From JAFARE01 sp963777285 (lineage in GTDB: Bacteria; Chloroflexota; Dormibacteria; Aeolococcales; Aeolococcaceae), in the NCBI GenBank assembly GCA_963777285.1, contig CAVZPR010000002.1, positions 1,302,001 through 1,366,000 on the forward strand: DNA of 64,000 nucleotides, given 5' to 3'. Under the pieces are notes generated by a model. The model was not told where the DNA came from. It did no database searches and worked only from the letters and a program-made list of their open reading frames with translations. Position 1 is the stretch's first letter. Every line of letters begins with the position of its first letter. The position numbers were made by a program, and so were the translations under genes. This document shows positions 55,764 through 64,000 of the stretch, piece by piece.

Positions 55764-57183
55764 CGCACACGCCGGTCCAGCAGCGGATCGCGCTCGCCGC
55801 GTAGCCCGGCGGCAGGTTGGTCGCCGCCTCCCCCGGCTGCGCCATGAAGAAGATGTCGCCATGATTGGCCGTAACCTCGGAGGGCGCGGCGCTGACCACG
55901 GCGCCCTGCGGGTAGGCGGCGGTGCCCCAGAACCAGGGCACGTCGCCGGACACGATGCGCGTGTGCGCGACGACGTCGTGGTCGCCGTAGTACAGCAGCA
56001 GCAGGTACTGGCTGGGATAGGCGTCGAGCAGGTCGTGGGGACCCAGCCGCGGCTCGACGGCGGCGATCGCCGCCTGTGTGTCGGGGTGCGTGCCCGCCGC
56101 GGCCAGCGCGCCCGACGTCGCCGCGGTCACGGCGACGGCGGCGATGGTTGCGGCGCGGTACGGGAGCAGCGCCAGGCCCGCGCCGAGCACGGCGAAGAGC
56201 GGTCCCCACGCGACGCTGGCGTAGCGCGCGTCCAGCACCGGCTGGCGCAGGCTCAGCAGCGCGAGCAGCGCCACGGGGATCAGGCCGCACGCGGTGCAGA
56301 ACAGCGCGGCGCGGCGGCCCGGCGCCCCGAGCCTTTCGCGGCGAAGCACCAGAACCGCGGCCAGCACCACGCCGGCGGCGACGGCGAGTCCCTGCAGGGT
56401 CTGCAGCACCGGCTTGAGCGGCACCCACGGATCGACCGGCGGTCCCGAGAAGAACTGCACGAAGGTTCCCGTGGTCGAGGCGAACCCCAGTGGTGGCACC
56501 CAGAAAGCGCTCTGCGTGTGCGTCAGCTGCGTGTGCGCCACGAGCAGCCACGGCGTCAGCGTCGCCACCGCGATCGCGGCTGCGGCGCACGCCATGAGCG
56601 CGCGCCGCGCGCCGGCGCGCAGCACCAGCGGCACGGCGACGAGCTGCGCGGCCACGGCAAGCAGCGCGAAGTAGTCGGTGTACAGCGCGGCCGCGGTGAC
56701 CACGACGTACGCGCTCCAGCGCAGCGGCCGCGGCGTCTCGACCGCGCGCCACAGCAGCAGCGTCGACGCCAGCATCAGTGTCGTCGCCAGCGCGTACATG
56801 CGCGCGTCGCGCGCCGCGAGGAGCAACGCCGGAGCCACCGCGGCGAGCAGCGCTCCGGCGACACCGGCGCGATCTCCGCCGATGCGCCGCGCCAGCGCAG
56901 CCACGAGCGGGATGCCCGCGGCGCCGGCGATCGCGGGCACCAGCCGCAGCGCCGCCGGTGACGCCGGCACCGAGGCGACCAGATGGTCGAGCAGGTACGC
57001 CAGCGGCGGTGCAGAGTCGTTGCGCACCGCGTCGAGCAGCGACCCCACACCGCGCTGCACCACGATTGCGGTGAAGGCTTCGTCGCGCCACAGCGGCTGA
57101 TAGCCGAGGAAGAGCAGGCGTCCGGCGAGACCGCCCGCCGTCAGCAGCGCGACGAGCGCCGGATACGGCACTCGTCGCTGCAT
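55735..57183 (-). CDS. GT39-type (PMT_2) membrane glycosyltransferase
   Basis: 482 residues, about twelve helices. The first loop GYQPLWRDEAFTAIVVQRGV carries the Asp-Glu pair of PMT/ArnT GT-C enzymes, followed by SAPPLAYLLDHLVA and LPATVAR-like ALRLVPAIAGAAGIP. The soluble C-terminal domain (LYYGDHDVVAHTRIV to CWTGVCVTTFAPPG) has two Cys. The start overlaps near the stop of the next GT gene, so the three minus-strand genes form an operon. Confidence 0.8.
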   Translation of the reverse strand: MQRRVPYPALVALLTAGGLAGRLLFLGYQPLWRDEAFTAIVVQRGVGSLLDAVRNDSAPPLAYLLDHLVASVPASPAALRLVPAIAGAAGIPLVAALARRIGGDRAGVAGALLAAVAPALLLAARDARMYALATTLMLASTLLLWRAVETPRPLRWSAYVVVTAAALYTDYFALLAVAAQLVAVPLVLRAGARRALMACAAAAIAVATLTPWLLVAHTQLTHTQSAFWVPPLGFASTTGTFVQFFSGPPVDPWVPLKPVLQTLQGLAVAAGVVLAAVLVLRRERLGAPGRRAALFCTACGLIPVALLALLSLRQPVLDARYASVAWGPLFAVLGAGLALLPYRAATIAAVAVTAATSGALAAAGTHPDTQAAIAAVEPRLGPHDLLDAYPSQYLLLLYYGDHDVVAHTRIVSGDVPWFWGTAAYPQGAVVSAAPSEVTANHGDIFFMAQPGEAATNLPPGYAASAIRCWTGVCVTTFAPPGR

Positions 57184-57187
57184 GGGG

Positions 57188-58735
57188 TCACGATACCGGC
57201 TGCGGCACCACCACCCACACCACGGGATCGCCGCCGGGGTCGTACGCGGCGACGGTCGCGCGCGACGCCGTGGCCGCGTCGGTGGCCGCGGCGATGTCCG
57301 CGCGCGTCGGCGCCACGAGCAGCGAATAGACCGCGGGGTCGGCGATGCGCTGTCCCGGACTCACGATCGCCGGAGGGTCGGCGGCGTCGAGGAACTGCAC
57401 GTCCTGCGAGTTGTAGCCGTCGACGATGACCGCCGTGCCCGGCCCGTGGTCCGCCGCCGCGGCCAGCTGCACATCGGCGAACGAGAACGGACCGTACCGC
57501 TCGGTCACCGGACGCTCCAGGTAGGCGCGGATCGACACCACGCCCAACATCGCCAGCACCGCGAAGCACACCGCGACGGCGAGCGGTCGTGCCACCGCGT
57601 GCAGCGCCGGCTGCAGCTTGCCGAGTCCGCGCGCACCCCACGCGATCAGGTCGGCGCAGCCGAGCCCGATGCACGCGGCCACGTACGGCGCCAGGCCGAG
57701 GCTGCGCAGGAAGTGCGGCGCGTCACCCTGCGCCGCCAGCAGCGGCGGCAGCAGGAACACGACGAGCCCGATCAGCAGCAGACCGTGCGCGTGGTCGTGT
57801 CGCGTCCGCCACGCGCGCCAGACGCCGAGCGCGAACGGGATGAAGAGCAGCGGGCCGAGCAGTGGCAGCGCGTCGACGTCGTGGCGCTGCGCCGGATCGC
57901 CCGTGACCAGGAACATGCCCAGCGTCTTCAGCTCGTGCACCAGAAAGCTGTCGGGTGTGTCCACTCCGGGAGCAACCGCTGCCACCGACGCCTCGCGTCC
58001 GAAGTAGCTGCTGAAGTCCGTGATCGCAGTCCACACGACGGGCGCGATGACCACCGCGAACGCGACCAGCGCCCAGCCGGCGGTGGCGCGCACGCGGCGA
58101 TAGCGGTCGCGGTCGACGTGGCGCAGCCACAGCAGCCACAGCAGCGCCAGCAGGGGGAGCAGCTTGAGCGGCGCGTACACCCAGAAGCCCGCGGCGGTGG
58201 CGACGCCGCCGAACGCGGCGGAGACGCGCGTGGGACGGTCGCCCCAGCGCTGCAGCGCCGCCAGCGCCAGGGCGCCCGCGGCGACGGTGAGGACGTTGCG
58301 AAACCCGTCACGCGACACGCAGATCAGCCACAGCGATCCGGCAGCCCAGGCCATCGCCGCCAGCGCCGCGACGCGCCCGTAGCGGCGCGCCGCCACCCAC
58401 ACCGCGATGACGCCGAGCACGCCGACGGCCGCGGCCACGCTGCGCAGCACGAACACCGAGCCGCCGAAGAAGCGGAAGGCGATGGCCACCAGGTACGCGT
58501 AGAGCGCCTCGCGGCCGCCGTCCGCGTCGATGAAGATGGGGTGGTACCCCGGTTGCGTGAGGATCTGGTGCGCGCTGACACCTTCCGCCGCCTCGTCGGG
58601 ATAAAGCCCGCCGGGCTGGTCGCCGAGGTCCCAGAAGCGCACCAGCAGTGCGCCCAGCGCGATGACGGCGACGCCGGCCGCGACGATGCGGCGCGCGTCG
58701 ACGTTGTCGCGTGTGGTTGCGGCTATGCCGCTGAG
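57188..58735 (-). CDS. GT39-type membrane glycosyltransferase, start unresolved
   Basis: About 515 residues. The loop LGDQPGGLYPDEAAEGVSAH has the Asp-Glu of GT-C enzymes, then GGREALYAYLVAIAFRFFGG and ten further helices. The C-terminal domain has VIVDGYNSQDVQFLDAADPP. No ATG, GTG or TTG lies near the expected start; 58735 is where family-like sequence (LSGIAATTRD) begins, so a CTG start or a small indel is possible. Its stop is 4 bases from the next GT39 start. Confidence 0.75.
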   Translation of the reverse strand, partial: LSGIAATTRDNVDARRIVAAGVAVIALGALLVRFWDLGDQPGGLYPDEAAEGVSAHQILTQPGYHPIFIDADGGREALYAYLVAIAFRFFGGSVFVLRSVAAAVGVLGVIAVWVAARRYGRVAALAAMAWAAGSLWLICVSRDGFRNVLTVAAGALALAALQRWGDRPTRVSAAFGGVATAAGFWVYAPLKLLPLLALLWLLWLRHVDRDRYRRVRATAGWALVAFAVVIAPVVWTAITDFSSYFGREASVAAVAPGVDTPDSFLVHELKTLGMFLVTGDPAQRHDVDALPLLGPLLFIPFALGVWRAWRTRHDHAHGLLLIGLVVFLLPPLLAAQGDAPHFLRSLGLAPYVAACIGLGCADLIAWGARGLGKLQPALHAVARPLAVAVCFAVLAMLGVVSIRAYLERPVTERYGPFSFADVQLAAAADHGPGTAVIVDGYNSQDVQFLDAADPPAIVSPGQRIADPAVYSLLVAPTRADIAAATDAATASRATVAAYDPGGDPVVWVVVPQPVS

Positions 58736-58968
58736 CCCGCGCCCTCCAGCTGCAGGCTCGGAGAGTGCAGCAGCGCCCGGGTCGCCGCTATCCGGCACGC
58801 CAGCATCTCCAAGGTGTCGTCGAGCTGGTCCCGCAGCGTCGCGTCCAGCTCGATCGGGTGGTTGTCGATTTCCCGCAGCAGCGCTGACAACCTGATCGCT
58901 TTCTGGTCGATGCGAGCAACGACCTCCTGCGGATCTGCGGTCGTTGCTCCAGAGTGGTTCGGCTCCAT
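58723..58968 (-). CDS. small helical protein upstream of the glycosyltransferases
   Basis: From ATG 58968, preceded by GGAGGT, it encodes 81 residues, mostly helix: DPQEVVARIDQKAIRLSALL, REIDNHPIELDATLRDQLDD and EMLACRIAATRALLHSP. The regular heptad-like spacing suggests a coiled coil. It overlaps the start region of the GT gene, so it leads the operon. No family recognised; the ribosome site makes it credible. Confidence 0.6.
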   Translation of the reverse strand: MEPNHSGATTADPQEVVARIDQKAIRLSALLREIDNHPIELDATLRDQLDDTLEMLACRIAATRALLHSPSLQLEGAGSAA

Positions 58969-59125
58969 CCAGTGACCTCCGTGTGGGGCGGATGTGCCCT
59001 TCCGCGGCGGGGTGGTCCACGCCGTCACCGCCAAGAGTAGGACGGCGTCTGGGGGTTCGCAAGGCACGCCGTCAACCCGTGACCGTGCGGCCTGTACACT
59101 CGGCGTGGTTCGCATCGCGGACCGG

Positions 59126-59207
59126 GCGCGGATGGCGGAATCGGTAGACGCGCGGGACTTAGGATCCCGTGGGGCGACCCGTCCGAGTTCGAGTCTCGGT
59201 CCGCGCA
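59126..59207 (+). tRNA. tRNA-Leu (anticodon UAG)
   Basis: Acceptor GCGCGGA pairs with TCCGCGC. The D arm contains AATCGGTAGAC and the anticodon loop reads ACTTAGGA (anticodon TAG). A long variable arm (GTGGGGCGACCC) is typical of tRNA-Leu, and the T arm is CCGAG-TTCGAGT-CTCGG. CCA is not encoded, unlike tRNA-Thr in this window. It ends 22 bases before tig. Confidence 0.95.
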
Positions 59208-59229
59208 CAGTCGAGTGCAGGGGAAGACG

Positions 59230-60528
59230 ATGCCCGTGTCCGAGATCTCGGTGGACGTCGAGCGCCAGCCCGGGTCGCAGGTGCGCCTGCGGGTGCAGGC
59301 GCCGGCAGACGAGGTCGACGCCGCCATCGCCGCCTCGCTGCGCCGCCTGGCGGGACGGGTGCGCGTGGCCGGCTTCCGTCCCGGCAAGGCCCCGCCCGCG
59401 ATGGTGGAGCGGCTGGTGGGCTGGGACGCGGTGCGCCAGGAGGCGGTGGAGCACCTGGTGCCCGACCTCTACCAGCGCGCCCTGGACCAGAGCGGCGTCG
59501 AGCCCGTGGCCGAGCCGCAGCTCGACGTGGACACCGTGGAACGCGATCAGCCGCTGACGTTCACCGCGCTGGTGACGGTGAAGCCGGAGGTGGACCTCGG
59601 CGACTACCTCTCGCTGCGCGTGGAGCGGGAGACCACCGACGTCACCGAGGAGCGCGTCGACGAGGCGATCGCGGAGGTGCGCCGCCGTCACGCAGAGCTG
59701 GAGCCGGTGGAGCGCCCCGCCCAGGTGGGCGACGTGCTGCGCTGCACGCTGGTGATGCGCCGCGGCGAGGAGGTGCTGTCCGGCGACGCCGGCGAGGAGC
59801 GCGACCTCGAGCTCGACCGCGAGACGGTGATCCCGGAGATCGTCGACGGCATCATCGGCCTCTCCGCCGGCGAGCAGCGGCAGTTCGAGGCGACGCTGCC
59901 CGCCGACTACCCGCGCGAGGAGCTGCGCGGCGCCACGGTGAGCATCGACGTGGCGGTGCACGCCGTGCGCGAGCGCAAGCTGCCGCCCCTGGACGACGCC
60001 CTGGCGGTGCTGGACGGCCACGGCCCCACCCTCGCGGAGCTGCGCGAGCACCACCGCGAGGCGCTGCTGCGGGCGGCCGCCGAGGCCGACCGCGAGCGCT
60101 ACGAGCAGCACGCGCTGGAGGCGCTGCGCGACCTGGTCCGTGTGGACCTGCCCGAGGCCATGGTGGAGCGCGAGATCGAGCGGCAGCTGTCCGACCTGGA
60201 GTACCGCCTGGCGGCGATCGGCATCCCCCTGGACCGTTACCTGGAGCTCAGCGGCCAGACGCTGGAGAAGCTCCGCGGCGAGCGCCGCGAGGCGGCGGCG
60301 CAGCGGGTGCGGCTGGACCTGGCCCTCGACGCGCTCGCCTCCGCCGAGGGCCTCGAGGTCGACGAGAGCCAGGTGCAGCGCGAGGTGCAGCGGATCGCCG
60401 AGGGGCGGCGGCTGGACGCCTCGCAGCGGCGCCGCCTGCACGACATCGCCCGCCGCGACCTGACGCGGCAGGCCGCGGCGCACCGCCTGCTGGAGATCAC
60501 CGGCGGCGACGGATACGTGCAGACCTGA
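59230..60528 (+). CDS. tig: trigger factor, ribosome-associated chaperone/PPIase
   Basis: 432 residues, intact. The N-terminal ribosome-binding signature is GFRPGKAPPAMVERLVG; the PPIase domain (PAQVGDVLRCTLVMRRGEEV; FEATLPADYPREELRGATVS) and the C-terminal chaperone arms (LEYRLAAIGIPLDRYLELSG) follow. GGGGAAG lies ahead of ATG 59230. The order tig then clpP-clpX is common, here with an ABC transporter inserted. It folds nascent chains at the ribosome exit. Confidence 0.95.
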   Translation: MPVSEISVDVERQPGSQVRLRVQAPADEVDAAIAASLRRLAGRVRVAGFRPGKAPPAMVERLVGWDAVRQEAVEHLVPDLYQRALDQSGVEPVAEPQLDVDTVERDQPLTFTALVTVKPEVDLGDYLSLRVERETTDVTEERVDEAIAEVRRRHAELEPVERPAQVGDVLRCTLVMRRGEEVLSGDAGEERDLELDRETVIPEIVDGIIGLSAGEQRQFEATLPADYPREELRGATVSIDVAVHAVRERKLPPLDDALAVLDGHGPTLAELREHHREALLRAAAEADRERYEQHALEALRDLVRVDLPEAMVEREIERQLSDLEYRLAAIGIPLDRYLELSGQTLEKLRGERREAAAQRVRLDLALDALASAEGLEVDESQVQREVQRIAEGRRLDASQRRRLHDIARRDLTRQAAAHRLLEITGGDGYVQT

Positions 60529-60565
60529 GGGGTTGGCTGGGCAGGACCGCGGGTAAGCTGCGGGA

Positions 60566-61549
60566 GTGAGCGGGCCCGTGATCTCCGTGCGCGACCTGGT
60601 CAAGCGGTATGGCGAGGTCGAGGCCGTGCGCGGCATCGACCTGGACGTCCAGCCCGGCGAGATCTTCGGCTTCCTCGGCCCCAACGGCGCCGGCAAGTCG
60701 ACGACCATCAGCATCCTGTGCACGCTGGTGCGCCCCACGTCGGGCGTGGCGATGGTCGCCGGCCACGACGTGATGAAGGAGCCGGCGATCGTGCGCAGCC
60801 GGCTGGGGCTGGTGTTCCAGGACCCGTCGCTCGACGGCCAGCTGACGGGCCGGGAGAACCTGGAGTTCCACGCGTACCTGTACGGGCTGTCCGGCTCCGT
60901 GCGCACCCAGCGCATCGACGACGCGCTGGCGATGGTGGAGCTCACCGAGCGCGCCAAGTCCCCCGTCATCACCTACTCCGGCGGCATGCGCCGCCGCCTG
61001 GAGATCGCGCGCGGCATCCTGCACTACCCGCAGGTGCTCTTCCTCGACGAGCCCACCCTGGGCCTCGACCCGCAGACGCGCAAGCGCATCTGGGACTACC
61101 TGCACCAGCTGCGCAAGCGCGAGCACATCACCATCTTCATGACCACGCACTACATGGACGAGGCTGAGTTCTGCGACCGCATCGCGATCATCGACGCGGG
61201 ACGCATCGTGGCGCTGGGCGCGCCCAGCGAGCTCAAGGCGATGGTGGGTGGCGACGTCGTCACCATCGCGGCCGCGCAGCCGGAGGAGGTGGCCACCCAA
61301 CTGCGCCATGCGTTCCAGCTCGAGCCCACCGTCGACGGTGGCGAGCTGCACGTCGAGGTGCACGATGCCGCCGGGTTCATGCCGCGCTTGTTCGCCGAGC
61401 TGACCGTGCCGGTGACGTCGGTGAGCACGCGCCGCCCCAGTCTCGACGACGTGTTCCTCAAGCTCACCGGGCACGCGATCCGCGAGGAAGGGGCGCAGCG
61501 TCTCGACCACATGCGCCAGTTCGGCCGCGCCTGGGTGGGACGCAGGTGA
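60566..61549 (+). CDS. ABC-2 type exporter, ATP-binding subunit (DrrA-like)
   Basis: 327 residues from GTG 60566. Walker A FLGPNGAGKSTTISIL, Q-loop LGLVFQDPSLDG, signature ITYSGGMRRRLEIARG, Walker B VLFLDEPTLGLDPQTR and H-loop FMTTHYMDEAE are all present. The C-terminal extension is typical of DrrA drug or lipid exporters. GTGA overlaps link it to the permease. The substrate is unknown. Confidence 0.92.
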   Translation: MSGPVISVRDLVKRYGEVEAVRGIDLDVQPGEIFGFLGPNGAGKSTTISILCTLVRPTSGVAMVAGHDVMKEPAIVRSRLGLVFQDPSLDGQLTGRENLEFHAYLYGLSGSVRTQRIDDALAMVELTERAKSPVITYSGGMRRRLEIARGILHYPQVLFLDEPTLGLDPQTRKRIWDYLHQLRKREHITIFMTTHYMDEAEFCDRIAIIDAGRIVALGAPSELKAMVGGDVVTIAAAQPEEVATQLRHAFQLEPTVDGGELHVEVHDAAGFMPRLFAELTVPVTSVSTRRPSLDDVFLKLTGHAIREEGAQRLDHMRQFGRAWVGRR

Positions 61550-62436
61550 GCGAGCAGGCGCTGAGCGCACCGGTCCGCGCCGAGCCGTCGCAGCTGGTCA
61601 ACGTGCGCGGCGCCACGCTGCGCGCCGTCTACATCATCTGGAAGCGCGACCTGATCCGCTACGCGCGCGACCGCATGCGCCTGGTCGCCTCGCTGGCGCA
61701 GCCGGTGCTGTTCCTGGTGGTGTTCGGCTCCGGGTTGAGCTCGGCGCTGCGCGGCGCCGGCGGCGGGTTCGGAGGCGGCGGCGCGTCGCTGCAGTACGCG
61801 CAATTCATCTTCCCCGGGATCATCGGCATGGCGGTGCTGTTCACCTCGATCTTCGGCGCCATGTCGATCGTCTGGGACCGCGAGTTCGGATTCCTCAAGG
61901 AGGTGCTGGTGGCGCCCATCAACCGCTCCGCGGTGGCGGTGGGCAAGACGCTCGGCGGAGCCACGCAGGCGATGGTGCAGGGCCTCGTCATCCTCATCCT
62001 GGCGCCCGTCGTCGGCGTCAAGCTCACGGTCGTCGGCGTGCTCGAGCTGATCCCTATGGTGTTCGTCTTCGCGTTCGCGCTCAGCGCGCTGGGTGTGGCC
62101 ATCGCCGCGCGCATGCGCAGCATGCAGGGGTTTCAGGTGGTGATGAACTTCCTGATGATGCCCATCTTCTTTCTCGCCGGCGCGCTCTTTCCGCTCGGCT
62201 CCGGCCTTCCCGCGTGGCTCAACGTGCTGACGCACATCGACCCTGCGAGCTATGGCATCGACCCGCTGCGACGCACGGTCCTCAGCGCGGCGGGCGTCCC
62301 CGGACGGGTTCTCGACCACCTCAGCATCTCCATCGGCGGCCAGGTCCTGAGCCTCTGGGTGGAGGAGGCGATGCTGCTCGGCTTCGGGCTGCTGATGCTG
62401 GGCTTCGCGATCTACGGATTCCGGCAGCGTGACTGA
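61546..62436 (+). CDS. ABC-2 type exporter, permease subunit
   Basis: GTG 61546 overlaps the ATPase stop. 296 residues with six hydrophobic helices, including SLAQPVLFLVVFGSGLSSAL, FIFPGIIGMAVLFTSIFGAM, the family segment WDREFGFLKEVLVAPINRSA, and FLMMPIFFLAGALFPLGSGL. A Gly-rich loop follows the first helix (GAGGGFGGGGASLQ). It pairs with the upstream ATPase as a half-transporter. Confidence 0.9.
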   Translation: MSEQALSAPVRAEPSQLVNVRGATLRAVYIIWKRDLIRYARDRMRLVASLAQPVLFLVVFGSGLSSALRGAGGGFGGGGASLQYAQFIFPGIIGMAVLFTSIFGAMSIVWDREFGFLKEVLVAPINRSAVAVGKTLGGATQAMVQGLVILILAPVVGVKLTVVGVLELIPMVFVFAFALSALGVAIAARMRSMQGFQVVMNFLMMPIFFLAGALFPLGSGLPAWLNVLTHIDPASYGIDPLRRTVLSAAGVPGRVLDHLSISIGGQVLSLWVEEAMLLGFGLLMLGFAIYGFRQRD

Positions 62437-62459
62437 GGGTCGCGCTTCCAGGCCGTGCC

Positions 62460-62465
62460 TATAAT
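62460..62465 (+). promoter_or_regulatory. TATAAT -10 element of clpP
   Basis: A consensus TATAAT ends 9 bases before ATG 62475, so the transcript would have a leader of at most a few bases. The -35 region (about 62437-62442) is weak. The arrangement is like that of the DUF222 gene. Confidence 0.5.
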
Positions 62466-62474
62466 GACCTGCAG

Positions 62475-63176
62475 ATGAATCCACAGAATCTGATCCCGAT
62501 GGTCGTCGAGACGACCAACCGCGGTGAGCGCGCCTTCGACATCTACTCGCGGCTGCTCAAGGACCGCATCATCTTCATCGGCACTCCCATCGACGACCAG
62601 GTGGCCAACGTGGTCATGGCGCAGCTGCTGTTCCTCGCGGGTGACGACCCCGAGAAGGACATCATGCTGTACATCAACTCGCCCGGTGGGTCGGTGTACG
62701 CAGGCCTCGCCATCTACGACACCATGCAGTACGTCGAGCCGCGAGTGGGAACCATCTGCATGGGCATCGCCGCGTCGATGGCCGCGGTGCTGCTCGCCGG
62801 TGGCGCGCCAGGATTCCGCTACGCCCTGCCCAACACGCGCATCCTCATCCATCAGCCGTCGGGCGGCTTTCAGGGACAGGCGGCGGACATCCAGATCCAC
62901 GCGCAGGAGATCCTCCGCGTGCGCCGCCGCCTCGACGAGATTCTCGCGCAGCACACGGGCAAGCCCATCGAGGTGGTGAACCGCGACTCGGACCGCGACT
63001 TCTTCATGAGCGCAGAAGAGGCCAAGGCGTACGGCCTCATCGACGAGATCATCCAGGGCCGCGTCAAGGGACAGGGCGTCGCCATCGCGTCGAGCAACGG
63101 CGGCGGTCCGGACGGCGGCTCGGGCACCGACGGCAACGGTCCCCAGGCGGGCGGGGGAGCCACGGCACGCTCCTGA
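62475..63176 (+). CDS. clpP: ATP-dependent Clp protease proteolytic subunit
   Basis: 233 residues. The Ser-protease triad is Ser101 (MGIAASMAAVLLAGG), His126 (RILIHQPSGG) and Asp175 (NRDSDRDFFMSAEEA). The body LYINSPGGSVYAGLAIYDTM is canonical. A Gly-rich tail of about 30 residues (SSNGGGPDGGSGTDGNG) extends beyond the usual end at about 200. It forms the tetradecameric chamber fed by ClpX, encoded 13 bases downstream. Confidence 0.96.
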   Translation: MNPQNLIPMVVETTNRGERAFDIYSRLLKDRIIFIGTPIDDQVANVVMAQLLFLAGDDPEKDIMLYINSPGGSVYAGLAIYDTMQYVEPRVGTICMGIAASMAAVLLAGGAPGFRYALPNTRILIHQPSGGFQGQAADIQIHAQEILRVRRRLDEILAQHTGKPIEVVNRDSDRDFFMSAEEAKAYGLIDEIIQGRVKGQGVAIASSNGGGPDGGSGTDGNGPQAGGGATARS

Positions 63177-63189
63177 GGGCACCCACGCG

Positions 63190-64000
<811 letters not shown>

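Noticed and set aside
58723..60972. A 749-codon open frame antisense to tig and the ABC gene
   Set aside because: It is the shadow of high-GC genes on the + strand; only its last 81 codons (58723-58968) have an own start, ribosome site and protein-like sequence.

Overview
The window looks like a high-GC bacterial chromosome fragment (metagenome-style quality) carrying one large integrated element. The right two thirds hold an ordinary chromosomal backbone: leuS, tRNA-Leu, tig, an ABC exporter, clpP and clpX, a type IV pilus locus, NarL-type two-component genes, Eis-like and DUF222/HNH proteins, GT-C glycosyltransferases and large secreted repeat proteins. That mixture suggests a terrabacterial lineage such as Candidatus Dormibacterota or a relative (Chloroflexota/Actinomycetota neighbourhood). 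The lineage is inferred from gene content only and is not secure.

Positions 1 to about 22,300 are an accessory island. At its right end a tyrosine integrase with an excisionase and a DUF4913-like gene sits against the 3' end of tRNA-Thr (22304-22378). The island is visibly less GC-rich than the rest and is packed with defence-type genes: an AAA ATPase plus TOPRIM pair (1-1576), a PD-(D/E)XK/DUF4268 nuclease split by an IS256-family element (2188-5057), a type I restriction system hsdMSR with a YgjP-like peptidase (5431-13082), an ASCH-like/hypothetical cluster (13122-15002), and a bacterial ubiquitin-like operon (17465 down to 15378) made of a Ubl, an E2-like protein and a JAB-E1 fusion. The Ubl operon is divergent from an XRE-ImmA/IrrE regulator and a PIN protein (17563-19420). 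The far end of the element was not found and probably lies left of the window.

Positions 22,400 to 29,100 hold a secreted FG-GAP/WGG-repeat protein, an Eis-type acetyltransferase and a response regulator / histidine kinase / NarL regulator group. Positions 29,196 to 39,211 hold type IV pilus genes: pilB, pilC, two pseudopilins, a PilX-like protein, two nearly identical major pilins, a prepilin peptidase N-terminal domain and, on the other strand, pilT, with a VapBC pair and small genes between. Positions 39,394 to 45,947 hold three consecutive secreted proteins, the last with twelve repeats of about 105 residues. Positions 46,000 to 64,000 hold backbone genes.

Many genes are interrupted by single-base shifts. 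In the island (hsdM, hsdS, the DUF4268 nuclease) and in pilB, pilC and pilT the density is high. In the 46-64 kb backbone only leuS and clpX are hit, each by one extra C. Some shifts in essential genes are almost certainly assembly errors; the dense ones may be local low-accuracy patches or real decay. I give spans for the reconstructed genes and say where the frame breaks.
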